From Dehalococcoidales bacterium (GTDB lineage: Bacteria; Chloroflexota; Dehalococcoidia; Dehalococcoidales; RBG-16-60-22), in contig JAGLTT010000005.1 of assembly GCA_023135135.1 (NCBI GenBank), forward strand, positions 1 to 13,978: a stretch of 13,978 bases of DNA. Reading direction: 5' to 3'. How positions within the stretch are numbered: the stretch's first letter is position 1; every line of letters starts with the position of its first letter. Under the pieces are notes generated by a model. That model was given only the letters and a program-made list of their open reading frames with translations, had not been told where the DNA came from and did no database searches. This document shows positions 6,153 through 13,684 of the stretch, in pieces. The translations under genes and the position numbers were made by a program.

Positions 6153-6584
6153 ATGGCGGAGAATAAGAAACACGGGGAATATATTACCGAACTGGGAACA
6201 CTCAAATCCATGTATAAACAGGTTATCGCCGACCAGGTGGCCGTAGCCGGCGGCAGAGACTTTGACGGCGCCAATTTTTCACTGGGCTGGTCATATCTAA
6301 CCGAACCATTCCTCATGGTAGGAGACGCTCATACGCATGATTTCGACCAGATTATTTTCTTCCTCGGCGGCGACCCTAACAATATCAGCGAGTTCGGTGC
6401 CGAGGTCGAGATGCACCTGGACAACAAGAAACAAGTTATAAATTACACTTCATGCGTCTATATACCCGCCGGGCTGTCGCACGGCCCTCTTGATGTTAAA
6501 ATAGTTAACAAGCCTGTTATGTTCATTGACATTACACTTTCGCCCGGGCATTCTATCAGGCCGGTTCCGCCGGCGTCTAAGTAA
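6153..6584 (+). CDS. Cupin-like protein, first of a tandem pair
   Basis: This 143-residue protein has a conserved small beta-barrel pattern. Motif 1 is HTHDFDQIIFFLGGD (His60, His62 and, where cupins usually have Glu, Gln66). Motif 2 is IPAGLSHGPL (His110), followed by a VNKPVMFIDITLSP strand. Three His ligands could bind a metal, with the Glu-to-Gln change likely altering it. A GGAG-type ribosome site (AAAGGAGAG) precedes ATG 6153. It lies 18 bases upstream of a clear paralogue (6603-7091), with shared length, motif spacing and LSP end. The first gene follows an IS remnant, whose outward activity may influence expression. Substrate and reaction are unknown; it could be a small isomerase/dioxygenase-like enzyme or a ligand-binding protein. 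Confidence 0.8.
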   Translation: MAENKKHGEYITELGTLKSMYKQVIADQVAVAGGRDFDGANFSLGWSYLTEPFLMVGDAHTHDFDQIIFFLGGDPNNISEFGAEVEMHLDNKKQVINYTSCVYIPAGLSHGPLDVKIVNKPVMFIDITLSPGHSIRPVPPASK

Positions 6585-6602
6585 AAGGAGGAGTAAATAT
6601 AA

Positions 6603-7091
6603 ATGGCTGAATCAAAATATGATAAGTTTTTCTTTTCCGATTTTAAGGAACCATCCAATCTTTCCGCCGTCGCCGGTCCCCAGGCTTACTTTCGGGGCTC
6701 CCGGCAGATTCCCGGCGCCAATATGAATATGGGGTGGCAAGTCTTCGTAGAACCCATATACCTGGAAAAAGAGCCTCATACTCACGATTGTGACGAATAC
6801 CTTATTTTCCTGGGGGGCAAACTCCCGGACTTGTTCGAGTCTTTTAAGGCGGAAATAGATTTCTGTATCGGCGAAGAACAGGAAGAACGCCTTATCAATA
6901 GACCCACGATTATCTTCATTCCCAGGGGGATGGTACACTGTCCGCTGAACTTCAGAAAAGTCGACGAGCCTCTTCTGTTCCATGCCCTTCTCCTGTCGCC
7001 CAGGTTCACCAAGACCGTGGGAGGCAAAGAGTTCTCTTATGACGGTCCGGCTGCACCCGGGGCCAGCGGGCCTGTTATCCTGGATATGTAA
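6603..7091 (+). CDS. Cupin-like protein, second of a tandem pair
   Basis: This 162-residue protein starts MAESKYDKFF and has a complete cupin ligand set: HTHDCDEYLIFLGG gives His59, His61 and Glu65, and IPRGMVHCPL gives His112. The strand DEPLLFHALLLSP matches the paralogue upstream, and a Gly/Pro-rich C-terminal tail (about residues 140-162) is unique to this copy. A strong AAAAGGAGGAG site precedes the ATG, and the gap to the first gene is only 18 bases, so the two are co-transcribed. With canonical metal ligands it is the likelier catalytic member, while the first has Gln in the Glu position; a heteromer is possible. The reaction is unknown. Confidence 0.82.
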   Translation: MAESKYDKFFFSDFKEPSNLSAVAGPQAYFRGSRQIPGANMNMGWQVFVEPIYLEKEPHTHDCDEYLIFLGGKLPDLFESFKAEIDFCIGEEQEERLINRPTIIFIPRGMVHCPLNFRKVDEPLLFHALLLSPRFTKTVGGKEFSYDGPAAPGASGPVILDM

Positions 7092-7120
7092 CTGCGTGTT
7101 ATGACTGTACCCGTTGATAA

Positions 7121-7129
7121 TGGTATAAT
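7121..7129 (+). promoter_or_regulatory. Extended -10 promoter upstream of menA
   Basis: TGG followed by TATAAT (7124-7129) is a consensus extended -10 element, 43 bases before the TTG start at 7172. No good -35 lies 16-18 bases upstream, as is usual for extended -10 promoters. It would drive the menA-ubiE pair independently of the cupin genes. Confidence 0.5.
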
Positions 7130-7171
7130 GCCTAAGGATGCGGAGAATACATAGAAATACAAAGGTACGAT

Positions 7172-8065
7172 TTGAAGGGACTTAAATACTGGTTTCTGGA
7201 GACCCGTCCGCAATTCCTGACGCTGACCGTCGTGCTGGCTTTTCTCGGCACCGTTATCGCCTGGTATTATGACTATTTCCACCTCGGGCACGCGATACTC
7301 GCCGGCATAGGTCTCTTATTCACCCATATCAGCGTAAACACACTCAACGACTATTTCGATTACCGGAGCGGCATCGACCTGGCTACAAAACGCACCCCCT
7401 TCAGCGGGGGCAGCGGTATCCTCCCCGAAAAACTGCTCAGTCCGCGGCAGGTGTTGTGGCTGGGGCTGGGCTCTCTGATACTGGCGGTGCCTATCGGCAT
7501 CTACTTTACCGTAGTCAGCGGCTGGCCGCTGCTGCCGCTGCTCCTGGTAGCCGCTTTCTTCATTCTGCTTTACTGCCCCCTTATCCTCAAGCGGCCCTGG
7601 CCGGAGTGGGTGGCCGGAGCCGGTATGGGTACGCTGCCGATACTGGGTATGGCCTTTGTACAGATGGGCTCCTATACCTGGGAAGTCGTGATTGCCGCTA
7701 TCCCCTCCGGATTTCTGGTGCATAATCTTCTCCTGCTTAACGAGTTTCCCGATGCCGAAGCCGACCGGCAGGCCGACCGCAAGACGGTGGTCATTACCAG
7801 TGGCAAGAAAAGTGCCGCTATCTTTTACACGGTAGTGGCCATTGCCGTATATGTCTGGATAATAGCCTGGGTGGCGGCGGACTATATGCCCGTCTGGACG
7901 CTGCTGGCCCTGATTACCCTGCCGCTTACCATCAGGGCTATCAACGGCGCCATCCACCATGATGATCCCTCCAAATTCATGCCGGGTATGGCGGCCAACG
8001 TGATGGTGATGTTGGCGACGCAACTGCTGATAGGTATCGGCTTCGTTCTCGGCCGCGTTTTGTAA
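7172..8065 (+). CDS. menA: UbiA-family prenyltransferase, probable 1,4-dihydroxy-2-naphthoate prenyltransferase
   Basis: This 297-residue polytopic membrane protein has both Asp-rich motifs of UbiA enzymes. The first is NDYFDYRSGID (Asn59, Asp60, Asp63, Asp69). The second lies near residues 190-205, within FPDAEADRQADRKT. These bind Mg2+ and the polyprenyl diphosphate. The overall series of hydrophobic helices and the length fit MenA, which attaches the isoprenoid tail to dihydroxynaphthoate at the membrane. I use the TTG start at 7172, with AAAGGT 5 bases upstream; no better start is nearby. It is directly followed by a UbiE-like methyltransferase that performs the next menaquinone step, which favours MenA over other UbiA members. 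Confidence 0.85.
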   Translation: MKGLKYWFLETRPQFLTLTVVLAFLGTVIAWYYDYFHLGHAILAGIGLLFTHISVNTLNDYFDYRSGIDLATKRTPFSGGSGILPEKLLSPRQVLWLGLGSLILAVPIGIYFTVVSGWPLLPLLLVAAFFILLYCPLILKRPWPEWVAGAGMGTLPILGMAFVQMGSYTWEVVIAAIPSGFLVHNLLLLNEFPDAEADRQADRKTVVITSGKKSAAIFYTVVAIAVYVWIIAWVAADYMPVWTLLALITLPLTIRAINGAIHHDDPSKFMPGMAANVMVMLATQLLIGIGFVLGRVL

Positions 8066-8066
8066 T

Positions 8067-8801
8067 ATGGCTATGGAAATCCCCAACCCTTCCCGAAAGT
8101 CCGAACCGCTGCACGGTATGTTCACGGCGGTGCCGCCAAGCTACGACCTGATAAATCATGTTGTTAGTCTGGGTATGGACAGACGATGGCGGCGACTGGC
8201 AGCTGTGGTGTGCCTCGAGGAGAAGCCCCGGCATGTTCTCGACCTGGGTTGCGGTACGGGCGATTTGACAATCAGTATAGCCCGTCTGGCTGACGAACAC
8301 GTGGAAATAACCGGGCTGGACTACAGCCAGCCCATGCTGGAGAGGGCACGAAAGAAGGCAGACCGGGCCGGCGTGGGAGAGAAAACTAAATTCATCCACG
8401 GCGAAGCCACGAATATACCCTTCCCCGATGGTCATCTCGACTGTGTGGGCATATCATTCGCCTTCCGCAACCTTACCTATAAAACTCCACTATGCCTGCC
8501 CCACCTTGCCGAGGTGAAGAGAGTACTTAAACCTGGCGGCCGATATGTCATTGTGGAGTCGAGTCAGCCGGAGAACCGGGTTATCAGAGCGCTGTTTCAC
8601 CTGTACATGCGTACCGTTGCGCAGTCGGTGGGCACAATCATCTCCGCAAACCGGGGCGCCTACCGCTATCTGGCAGAGTCGATGTCGCGCTTCTATACAC
8701 AGGCGGAAGTCAGGGAGATGCTGCTTTCAGCGGGATTCAGGAGTGTCAGCTACCGTCCGCTGCTTCTGGGCGCCGTCGGGATGCACGTGGCTATCAGCTA
8801 A
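8067..8801 (+). CDS. ubiE: Demethylmenaquinone methyltransferase (UbiE/MenG)
   Basis: This 244-residue SAM-dependent methyltransferase has the N-terminal UbiE signature (GMFTAVPPSYDLINHVVSLG, residues 17-36), SAM motif I VLDLGCGTGD (57-66), motif II GLDYSQPMLERAR, and the late motif FPDGHLDCVGISFAFRNL typical of quinone methyltransferases. The RVLKPGG loop follows, and length and order are normal. It methylates demethylmenaquinone at C2 to give menaquinone. The ATG at 8067 lies one base after the menA stop, so the two are co-translated. It ends 2 bases before the convergent radical SAM gene's stop, leaving no room for a separate terminator. Confidence 0.93.
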   Translation: MAMEIPNPSRKSEPLHGMFTAVPPSYDLINHVVSLGMDRRWRRLAAVVCLEEKPRHVLDLGCGTGDLTISIARLADEHVEITGLDYSQPMLERARKKADRAGVGEKTKFIHGEATNIPFPDGHLDCVGISFAFRNLTYKTPLCLPHLAEVKRVLKPGGRYVIVESSQPENRVIRALFHLYMRTVAQSVGTIISANRGAYRYLAESMSRFYTQAEVREMLLSAGFRSVSYRPLLLGAVGMHVAIS

Positions 8802-8803
8802 AG

Positions 8804-10051
8804 TTAAATCTGGTGCTCGATGCAGTGTTCGCGCAGGGTGTTGAGGGCGGCAAAAAAATCGCGCATCATGACGCTAACCGGGTACATCCCTTTCCCGGTA
8901 ACATGCAGTACGCCGTTTCCAGAAACCAGCCCGAAGGTTTTAAAAAAGGCAAGCTCCGTCCACAGCTTACTCTGAGCATTATTACCGAAGCGACGTCGAA
9001 GCGCTTCTATATCCAGCTTCATACCGAAAAGCTTGGTTAAAAGGTAATAGCGCAGGTTCTCCTTCTCAGACAACTTGCGCCAGCCTACTATCGGTAATCG
9101 CCCGGCACCGGCAAGCTCATGATAGCGGTCGAGTGAGAAGGAGTTAACGAAGAAGTTGCCGCGTACGATGCTCACAGAACCGGAGCCGATGCCGATATAG
9201 TCGTCAAACTCGATGATGTACTCGTCAATCATCCGTTCGCCGCGGGAGAAACACCATGCCGTCGAGGCTTTATAACCGCCGCGGTAGAGTTCGCGCGTGA
9301 TAACACCGTAAAACTGCTGCTCGCGGGAATTATCCACCCTGTTAAACTTACGCTCCATCGCGTCCTTCTTGTGGGGAGAAGCCATGAGAGGGTAGAACGT
9401 GGCCTGGTCGATGCCCAGTTCCTTGAAGGCGGCTACATCGGCGGTGAACTGCTCGATTGTCTGGCCGGGGAAATTAAAAACGAAATCCACGTTCAACGTA
9501 TCAAACTGTCCTTCGGCCATGAGGAGCCGGCTCTTAACCTCGTCAGCGGGACCGTTAACCCGTCCCATCGTCTTTAGTACCGGTTCCTCGAAGCTCTGCA
9601 CACCTATCGAGAGACGATTTATACCCATCTCTTTTAGTAGACCGATGTTCTGCTCGGTAAGCTCCCGGGGTGTTGTCTCCAGAGAGACTTCGCTGACATT
9701 AAACTGCGCCCGCAGGTATCTGATGAATGAAGAAAGTTCGTCCATGAGCACCGTGGGCGTTCCCCCACCGAAGTAAATGCTGGAGAAGCTGAAGCCGCGC
9801 CGTATGTATAATTCAAGCTCCTTCTTCAGGTCGATATAATAGCGGCGCGCCAGGTCTTCATCAAAAAGGTAGCGGTTAAAGCAGCAGAACGGGCAAAGGG
9901 AACGACAGAACGGTATGTGTACGTAGAGCGATATGCCGCCTTTACCCCCCAGTTCTTCCCCGTTTATAATTGAATCACCAACGGCGGGGCTCAGATGGCG
10001 GAACTTGCGCCCCTCACGCCTGGTAACAAAGCTTACGAGCTCCGGTATCAT
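8804..10051 (-). CDS. HemN/HemW-like radical SAM protein
   Basis: This 415-residue radical SAM enzyme carries the cluster motif C49-x3-C53-x2-C56 within YVHIPFCRSLCPFC, the GGGTPT SAM-binding strand, INRLSIGVQSFEE and DFVFNFPGQT. All are HemN-like core features. The C-terminal portion has GSGSVSIVRGNFFVN and a HemN C-terminal-like winged region. The family includes oxygen-independent coproporphyrinogen oxidase, heme chaperone HemW, and class C radical SAM methyltransferases such as MenK. A dedicated substrate cannot be read here. It converges on ubiE, so its position next to menaquinone genes is suggestive but not operonic. The ATG at 10049-10051 is the first possible start; a stop codon lies upstream in frame. 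Its ribosome site is distant (GGAG, 16 bases). Confidence 0.85.
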   Translation of the reverse strand: MIPELVSFVTRREGRKFRHLSPAVGDSIINGEELGGKGGISLYVHIPFCRSLCPFCCFNRYLFDEDLARRYYIDLKKELELYIRRGFSFSSIYFGGGTPTVLMDELSSFIRYLRAQFNVSEVSLETTPRELTEQNIGLLKEMGINRLSIGVQSFEEPVLKTMGRVNGPADEVKSRLLMAEGQFDTLNVDFVFNFPGQTIEQFTADVAAFKELGIDQATFYPLMASPHKKDAMERKFNRVDNSREQQFYGVITRELYRGGYKASTAWCFSRGERMIDEYIIEFDDYIGIGSGSVSIVRGNFFVNSFSLDRYHELAGAGRLPIVGWRKLSEKENLRYYLLTKLFGMKLDIEALRRRFGNNAQSKLWTELAFFKTFGLVSGNGVLHVTGKGMYPVSVMMRDFFAALNTLREHCIEHQI

Positions 10052-10080
10052 CTCTGTCTCGGTATCGTCTCCTCTAAAAA

Positions 10081-10089
10081 ATCATACCA
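10081..10089 (-). promoter_or_regulatory. Extended -10 promoter for the radical SAM gene
   Basis: Read on the minus strand, TGG (10087-10089) is followed by TATGAT (10081-10086), an extended -10 of the same form as the one before menA. The predicted start would be about 24 bases before the ATG at 10051. No good -35 is visible. Confidence 0.4.
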
Positions 10090-10173
10090 TACGACAGTGA
10101 CTTTGGCGAACACAGGACGCAAACCAGAATCAGTGAAATCATCTGAAAAACTGAGGCAATAAACAATTGAAAG

Positions 10174-11406
10174 TTATTTGTTAGACAAACGGGCCCTGAC
10201 AAATCCGGAGTTGAACGCTTTTACGGCAACCGGGCAGAACTGGGTGCGTGCGTGCTTATGTAACTCGGCAAAGGCCTGCTGCCGGCTGAGCGCTTTACGA
10301 TAGACGTGGTCGGTAGTCATGTTGTCAAAAGCATCGGCTACAGCTATCAACCTGGCTCCTATCGGTAGCGTTTCGGCCTTGATTCCTCGCGGATATCCCT
10401 TGCCGTCATATCTCTCGTGGTGATATAGAATGAACTTGCTGGCTTCCTTGAGAAATGGAACTTCTTTCAGCAGGTTGCAGCCTACTTCCGGGTGCTTTCG
10501 TATCATCTCCCATTCTTCATCGGTAAGGTCGCCAGTCTTGTTCAGTATGCTATCGGGGATGCTGAGCTTACCTATGTCATGAAGAATGGCGGCGTATTCT
10601 AGATTTTGTTTCTCCTCTTTTGAAAGTGACAACTCCCTGGCTCCTGTGAGCGCATACTCCATTACCCGGCGCGAGTGTCCGCCCCCGCTGGCTTCTTTGG
10701 TATCAGCCAGGGACACGAGCGCCCTGACAGTGCCTTTATAGGAATTTAGCAGGTTCGCATTCATTCTGGTGGTTTCGATAGTCACGGCGGTGGTCGCCGC
10801 CACGCCCAGCATTGTTCTCAGGTCCTGCTTGGTGAAATCACTACCGTCCGCTTTATTGAGTACTTCAATTACCCCGATAACTTTACCCCCGATAACAATC
10901 GGCACGCCGATGATAGACTTCGTCTTAAAACCGGTGGCATCGTCTATCAGTTTGTAAAAATTCGCATTCTTTTCGGCATCATTCACAACCAGGGGTTTGG
11001 CATTGCGGACTATCCATCCCGCAATTCCCGACTGCCGGCTGATATGTAATCTTTTAAGTTGCTGTCCTACCGGACCATCGGCAAACTTGAAATACAGTTC
11101 CTGCGCCTTGTCATCCAGCAGGATTAACGAAGATGCTGAAGAGCCGAGGGCATCATTCGTCATCCGCATGATGCAAGTAATCAACTCGTCTTCTTTATCT
11201 TCCGGTTTGGCCCTGGCCCAGAGCTTCTCAAGAAGGTCAATTTTAGATGTACCGACCCGCGGTAATATATTTGCAGGCTTAAGCATCCTGCCGCCGTTAC
11301 TGCCGTTCATTTTTACCTGTGCCATCCTGCGGTGAAGCTTCGGTATCTTCACGGCATGACCAGCTTTTACTTTAACCTGTGCCAATCCAGCAGAAGGGCG
11401 TCTCAT
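10174..11406 (-). CDS. GAF-HD-GYP protein, probable cyclic-di-GMP phosphodiesterase
   Basis: This 410-residue protein has a basic N-terminal tail (residues 1-50), then a GAF domain (about 70-215), then an HD-GYP domain (about 225-400). HD-GYP residues are intact: His244 in GGGHSRRV, His276-Asp277 in LHDIGK, His305 in RKHPEVG, His329-His330, GYP at 337-339 in YDGKGYPRG, and Asp358/Asp361 in VADAFDNMT. This metal-binding set hydrolyses cyclic-di-GMP, with GAF as the likely input. A GGAGGAGAA ribosome site 3 bases before the ATG (11404-11406) supports the long form. The tail repeats AQVK(V/M)(K/N) at residues 9-14 and 29-34 and may bind nucleic acid or membrane. A palindromic operator lies 109 bases upstream. 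Target pathway unknown. Confidence 0.9.
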   Translation of the reverse strand: MRRPSAGLAQVKVKAGHAVKIPKLHRRMAQVKMNGSNGGRMLKPANILPRVGTSKIDLLEKLWARAKPEDKEDELITCIMRMTNDALGSSASSLILLDDKAQELYFKFADGPVGQQLKRLHISRQSGIAGWIVRNAKPLVVNDAEKNANFYKLIDDATGFKTKSIIGVPIVIGGKVIGVIEVLNKADGSDFTKQDLRTMLGVAATTAVTIETTRMNANLLNSYKGTVRALVSLADTKEASGGGHSRRVMEYALTGARELSLSKEEKQNLEYAAILHDIGKLSIPDSILNKTGDLTDEEWEMIRKHPEVGCNLLKEVPFLKEASKFILYHHERYDGKGYPRGIKAETLPIGARLIAVADAFDNMTTDHVYRKALSRQQAFAELHKHARTQFCPVAVKAFNSGFVRARLSNK

Positions 11407-11515
11407 TTCTCCTCCATACCTTTACGAAATCGTCGTTTTTAACAATATTTTTCTCATTTTGGCAGTAAGCCGATAAAATATAAATAAACATCCAGTATTA
11501 AAAACTAAAATTTAT

Positions 11516-11527
11516 GTAAACGTTTAC
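11516..11527. promoter_or_regulatory. LacI-type palindromic operator
   Basis: GTAAACGTTTAC is a perfect 12-bp palindrome. With flanks it reads TGTAAACGTTTACC, one base from the LacI-family operator consensus TGTAAACGTTTACA. It lies 109 bases upstream of the HD-GYP gene, and on the minus strand its TTTACA half could overlap a -35 box. A LacI-type regulator for this site is not encoded in the window. The site could equally be chance, but a perfect 12-bp palindrome in a short AT-rich promoter region is notable. Confidence 0.4.
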
Positions 11528-11582
11528 CCTGCTGGTAGTATGGAGGCGTTGATAATTACTGCGTAGAACCTATGTTTATTTG

Positions 11583-12812
11583 TTATCGCACGATTTCGAC
11601 CAGGTCCTGACGACCGGTCATGCCGGTAACGGTATCCAGGAACTCTCTCAGGGAAGCGCTCCTGCTTCTCAGTTCCTTCAGTTCGGCCCCGATGGGGCTG
11701 ATTGAGGTGGGACTATCGGCATAAGCTCCGTGGAAGGCAAAATAAGCCTGGTTCAGTTTCCTGATATTATAGCCGTTTTCGGCCAGATATTGCCGCTTCT
11801 GCTCCATGAATTCCTCGGCCTGCTCGATTTCACCCCGGGCAAGGTAGTCATCCACGGCTTTCCTGATTTCCCTCATTTCTTTATTAAAGTCAAAACCCGA
11901 GTCTGCCGCCTGCTCCGCGTCGTCAGTTTCAACCGTGGCATAGTACTGTTCGTAAATAATCGCGCCGATTTCCTTGCTAATCATGCTGGCGACGGTCTCG
12001 TTCATGGTGGCAATATCGTAGTCCCTGCGGATACCGGCCAAATCCAGCACGTAGAGAAACCCCAGCGGCGTAAAGGACAGATACTGGTGCAGCCACTCTT
12101 CGCCGGCGGTATCGAGCATGAACCGGACGTCCGCCTTATCCGTAACGTAGCTCGGGTAGGTTGACAAACCACCCAGCCCGACCACCAGCGAGGAGACACC
12201 GAGGCTGTCAATCTCGGCCTCGATGCTCGCCATGTCCTCTTCACTCATATCCGGCAGGAGAGTAACCTCCCTGATGCTTTCTATCCTGTCCCTGGGCGAC
12301 ACGACCAGCAGGTGTGGCGGCCTGTCTATATGAATATTGACCGGGGGATAACCGATTCTGATACTTACGCACTTATCCAGGGGATTGTAAATACCCTGCC
12401 GGGAAAAGGCTTCTCTTATCTGCGTTTCCAGATGTCTTTCGACGAGTTCGGCCAGTTCCGCGTTCTGCCGTTGCCGTTCGCCGAGCTCATCTTCAAGCGA
12501 TGCCAGGTCTCCCTGCCATTTTCCCGCCCCGACGGCTTTTATTTCCGATTCCAGTCTCTTAATCCGCTCTATATTGGTAAAATATACAGCGGTAGCATTA
12601 TCCGTGTTTTCGTCGCGGCGACTGAATAACTTACCCGCCTCGCTGATAAGGGCGTTGAATTCCCACTTGATGAGGTTAAAGCGATAGGGCCCAGTGATTT
12701 CACGCAGATGCGTATCGAAGTCACGGTCCGGAGCACAACCGGCTACCATCGAAAGAAGCAGTAACACGATAGTGACCAGTAGCAGTGTGAATTTGCATCG
12801 GGATTTAATCAA
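11583..12812 (-). CDS. Lipoprotein with metallopeptidase-like but degenerate HExxH region
   Basis: This 409-residue precursor begins MIKSRCKFTLLLV and has a hydrophobic signal ending in lipobox VAGC (residues 23-26), so mature Cys26 would carry the lipid anchor. Residues about 75-130 are charged and helical, likely coiled-coil. Further on, GEEWLHQYL (237-245) followed by MNETVA (270-275) has the layout of a gluzincin metallopeptidase (HExxH, then Glu), but the first His is Glu238 (EEWLH instead of HEWLH). A YLAENGYNIRKLNQAYFAFHGAYAD stretch (broken here as YLAENGYNIRKLN, QAYFAFHGAYAD) marks the C-terminal part. The TTG start at 12812 has GGGA 8-11 bases upstream. It is 54 bases downstream of the sirtuin. 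Active enzyme or dead scaffold is undetermined. Confidence 0.75.
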   Translation of the reverse strand: MIKSRCKFTLLLVTIVLLLLSMVAGCAPDRDFDTHLREITGPYRFNLIKWEFNALISEAGKLFSRRDENTDNATAVYFTNIERIKRLESEIKAVGAGKWQGDLASLEDELGERQRQNAELAELVERHLETQIREAFSRQGIYNPLDKCVSIRIGYPPVNIHIDRPPHLLVVSPRDRIESIREVTLLPDMSEEDMASIEAEIDSLGVSSLVVGLGGLSTYPSYVTDKADVRFMLDTAGEEWLHQYLSFTPLGFLYVLDLAGIRRDYDIATMNETVASMISKEIGAIIYEQYYATVETDDAEQAADSGFDFNKEMREIRKAVDDYLARGEIEQAEEFMEQKRQYLAENGYNIRKLNQAYFAFHGAYADSPTSISPIGAELKELRSRSASLREFLDTVTGMTGRQDLVEIVR

Positions 12813-12866
12813 TTTAATTCCCTGAAACGCCCTCAGGATTCATGAGAGATACGCATATCTACCGAG

Positions 12867-13637
12867 CTATGCCGAGAGCTTTTCTTTAACCCGGGCGATA
12901 ATTTTTGTGAGGGTCTCGCCCGTCTTTTCAGCGATGACGACATCGGCGTGATGGTCATGGGGTGTTTCTCCGATGTTGAGAATAACCAGCTTGGCACCAC
13001 CGCGCTTGGCGATGACCGGCATCTGCGCGGCGGGATAGACCACCAGCGACGAACCAGCGGCCAGGAACAGGTCACACGCGGCAGACCTCACCTCGGATTC
13101 ACGGGTCTCCCTTTCCGGCATCGACTGGCCGTAAGCGACCGTCGCCGGCTTGAGAATCCCGTTACAGGTATCGCACCGGGGGACTGCCTCACCGGCAAGC
13201 ATCTTTTGGTGAACTTCCTCCCGGGGATACCGGCGCTTGCATTCCAGGCAATCGACCCAATGCATCGTGCCATGCAACTCCAGCACCTTCTCATCCGGTA
13301 AACCGGCTTTCTGGTGAAGGCCGTCGGTATTCTGCGTGATAACGCAGTCCAGCTTGCCTATATTATGAAGCTCGGCAACGGCATAATGCCCGCTGTTGGG
13401 TTCGGCTTCTCTTACCGTCTCCCAGAACATCTTATGCACCTGCCAGTATTTTTCTCTGATTTCCTCGCTCCGTAAAAAATTCGGCAGATTCAGTTCGCTG
13501 GGGTCGAACTGGCTCCAGACTCCCTGCGGCCCCCGGAAATCAGGAATGCTGGACTCGGTACTGAATCCGGCGCCGGTAAAGATTACCACTCTATTCGACT
13601 CAACAATCATGTCAGCTACAGCTTCAATATGCTCCAT
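12867..13637 (-). CDS. Sir2-type NAD-dependent protein deacylase
   Basis: This is a 256-residue sirtuin. The NAD site is GAGFSTESSIPDFRG (residues 22-36; the usual SGIPDFRG has Ser30 instead of Gly). Other hallmarks are TQNTDGLHQKAG (101-112), catalytic His122 in ELHGTMHW, and a zinc-binding set Cys130, Cys133, Cys155 and Cys158. A C-terminal Rossmann segment contains AAGSSLVVYPAA. It removes acyl groups from lysine using NAD+, producing nicotinamide and O-acyl-ADP-ribose, and is cytoplasmic with no signal peptide. GGAGGGTAATA is the ribosome site before the ATG at 13635-13637. It lies 47 bases after the thymidylate synthase stop and 54 before the lipoprotein, so the three may be co-transcribed. 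Substrate proteins unknown. Confidence 0.95.
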   Translation of the reverse strand: MEHIEAVADMIVESNRVVIFTGAGFSTESSIPDFRGPQGVWSQFDPSELNLPNFLRSEEIREKYWQVHKMFWETVREAEPNSGHYAVAELHNIGKLDCVITQNTDGLHQKAGLPDEKVLELHGTMHWVDCLECKRRYPREEVHQKMLAGEAVPRCDTCNGILKPATVAYGQSMPERETRESEVRSAACDLFLAAGSSLVVYPAAQMPVIAKRGGAKLVILNIGETPHDHHADVVIAEKTGETLTKIIARVKEKLSA

Positions 13638-13684
13638 TATTACCCTCCGAAAAAATTATAGATTCTATCAAAAATAAAGTCCGG

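Noticed and set aside
6612..6983. Minus-strand 123-codon open frame opposite the second cupin gene
   Set aside because: It is antisense to a gene with conserved cupin motifs and shows no features of its own.
7316..8125. Minus-strand 269-codon open frame across menA and ubiE
   Set aside because: It is antisense to clear UbiA and UbiE genes; its His/Gln/Gly-rich, low-complexity composition is typical of a shadow frame.
11730..12164. Plus-strand 144-codon open frame opposite the lipoprotein
   Set aside because: It is antisense to a lipoprotein with a clear signal and lipobox, and has no domain.
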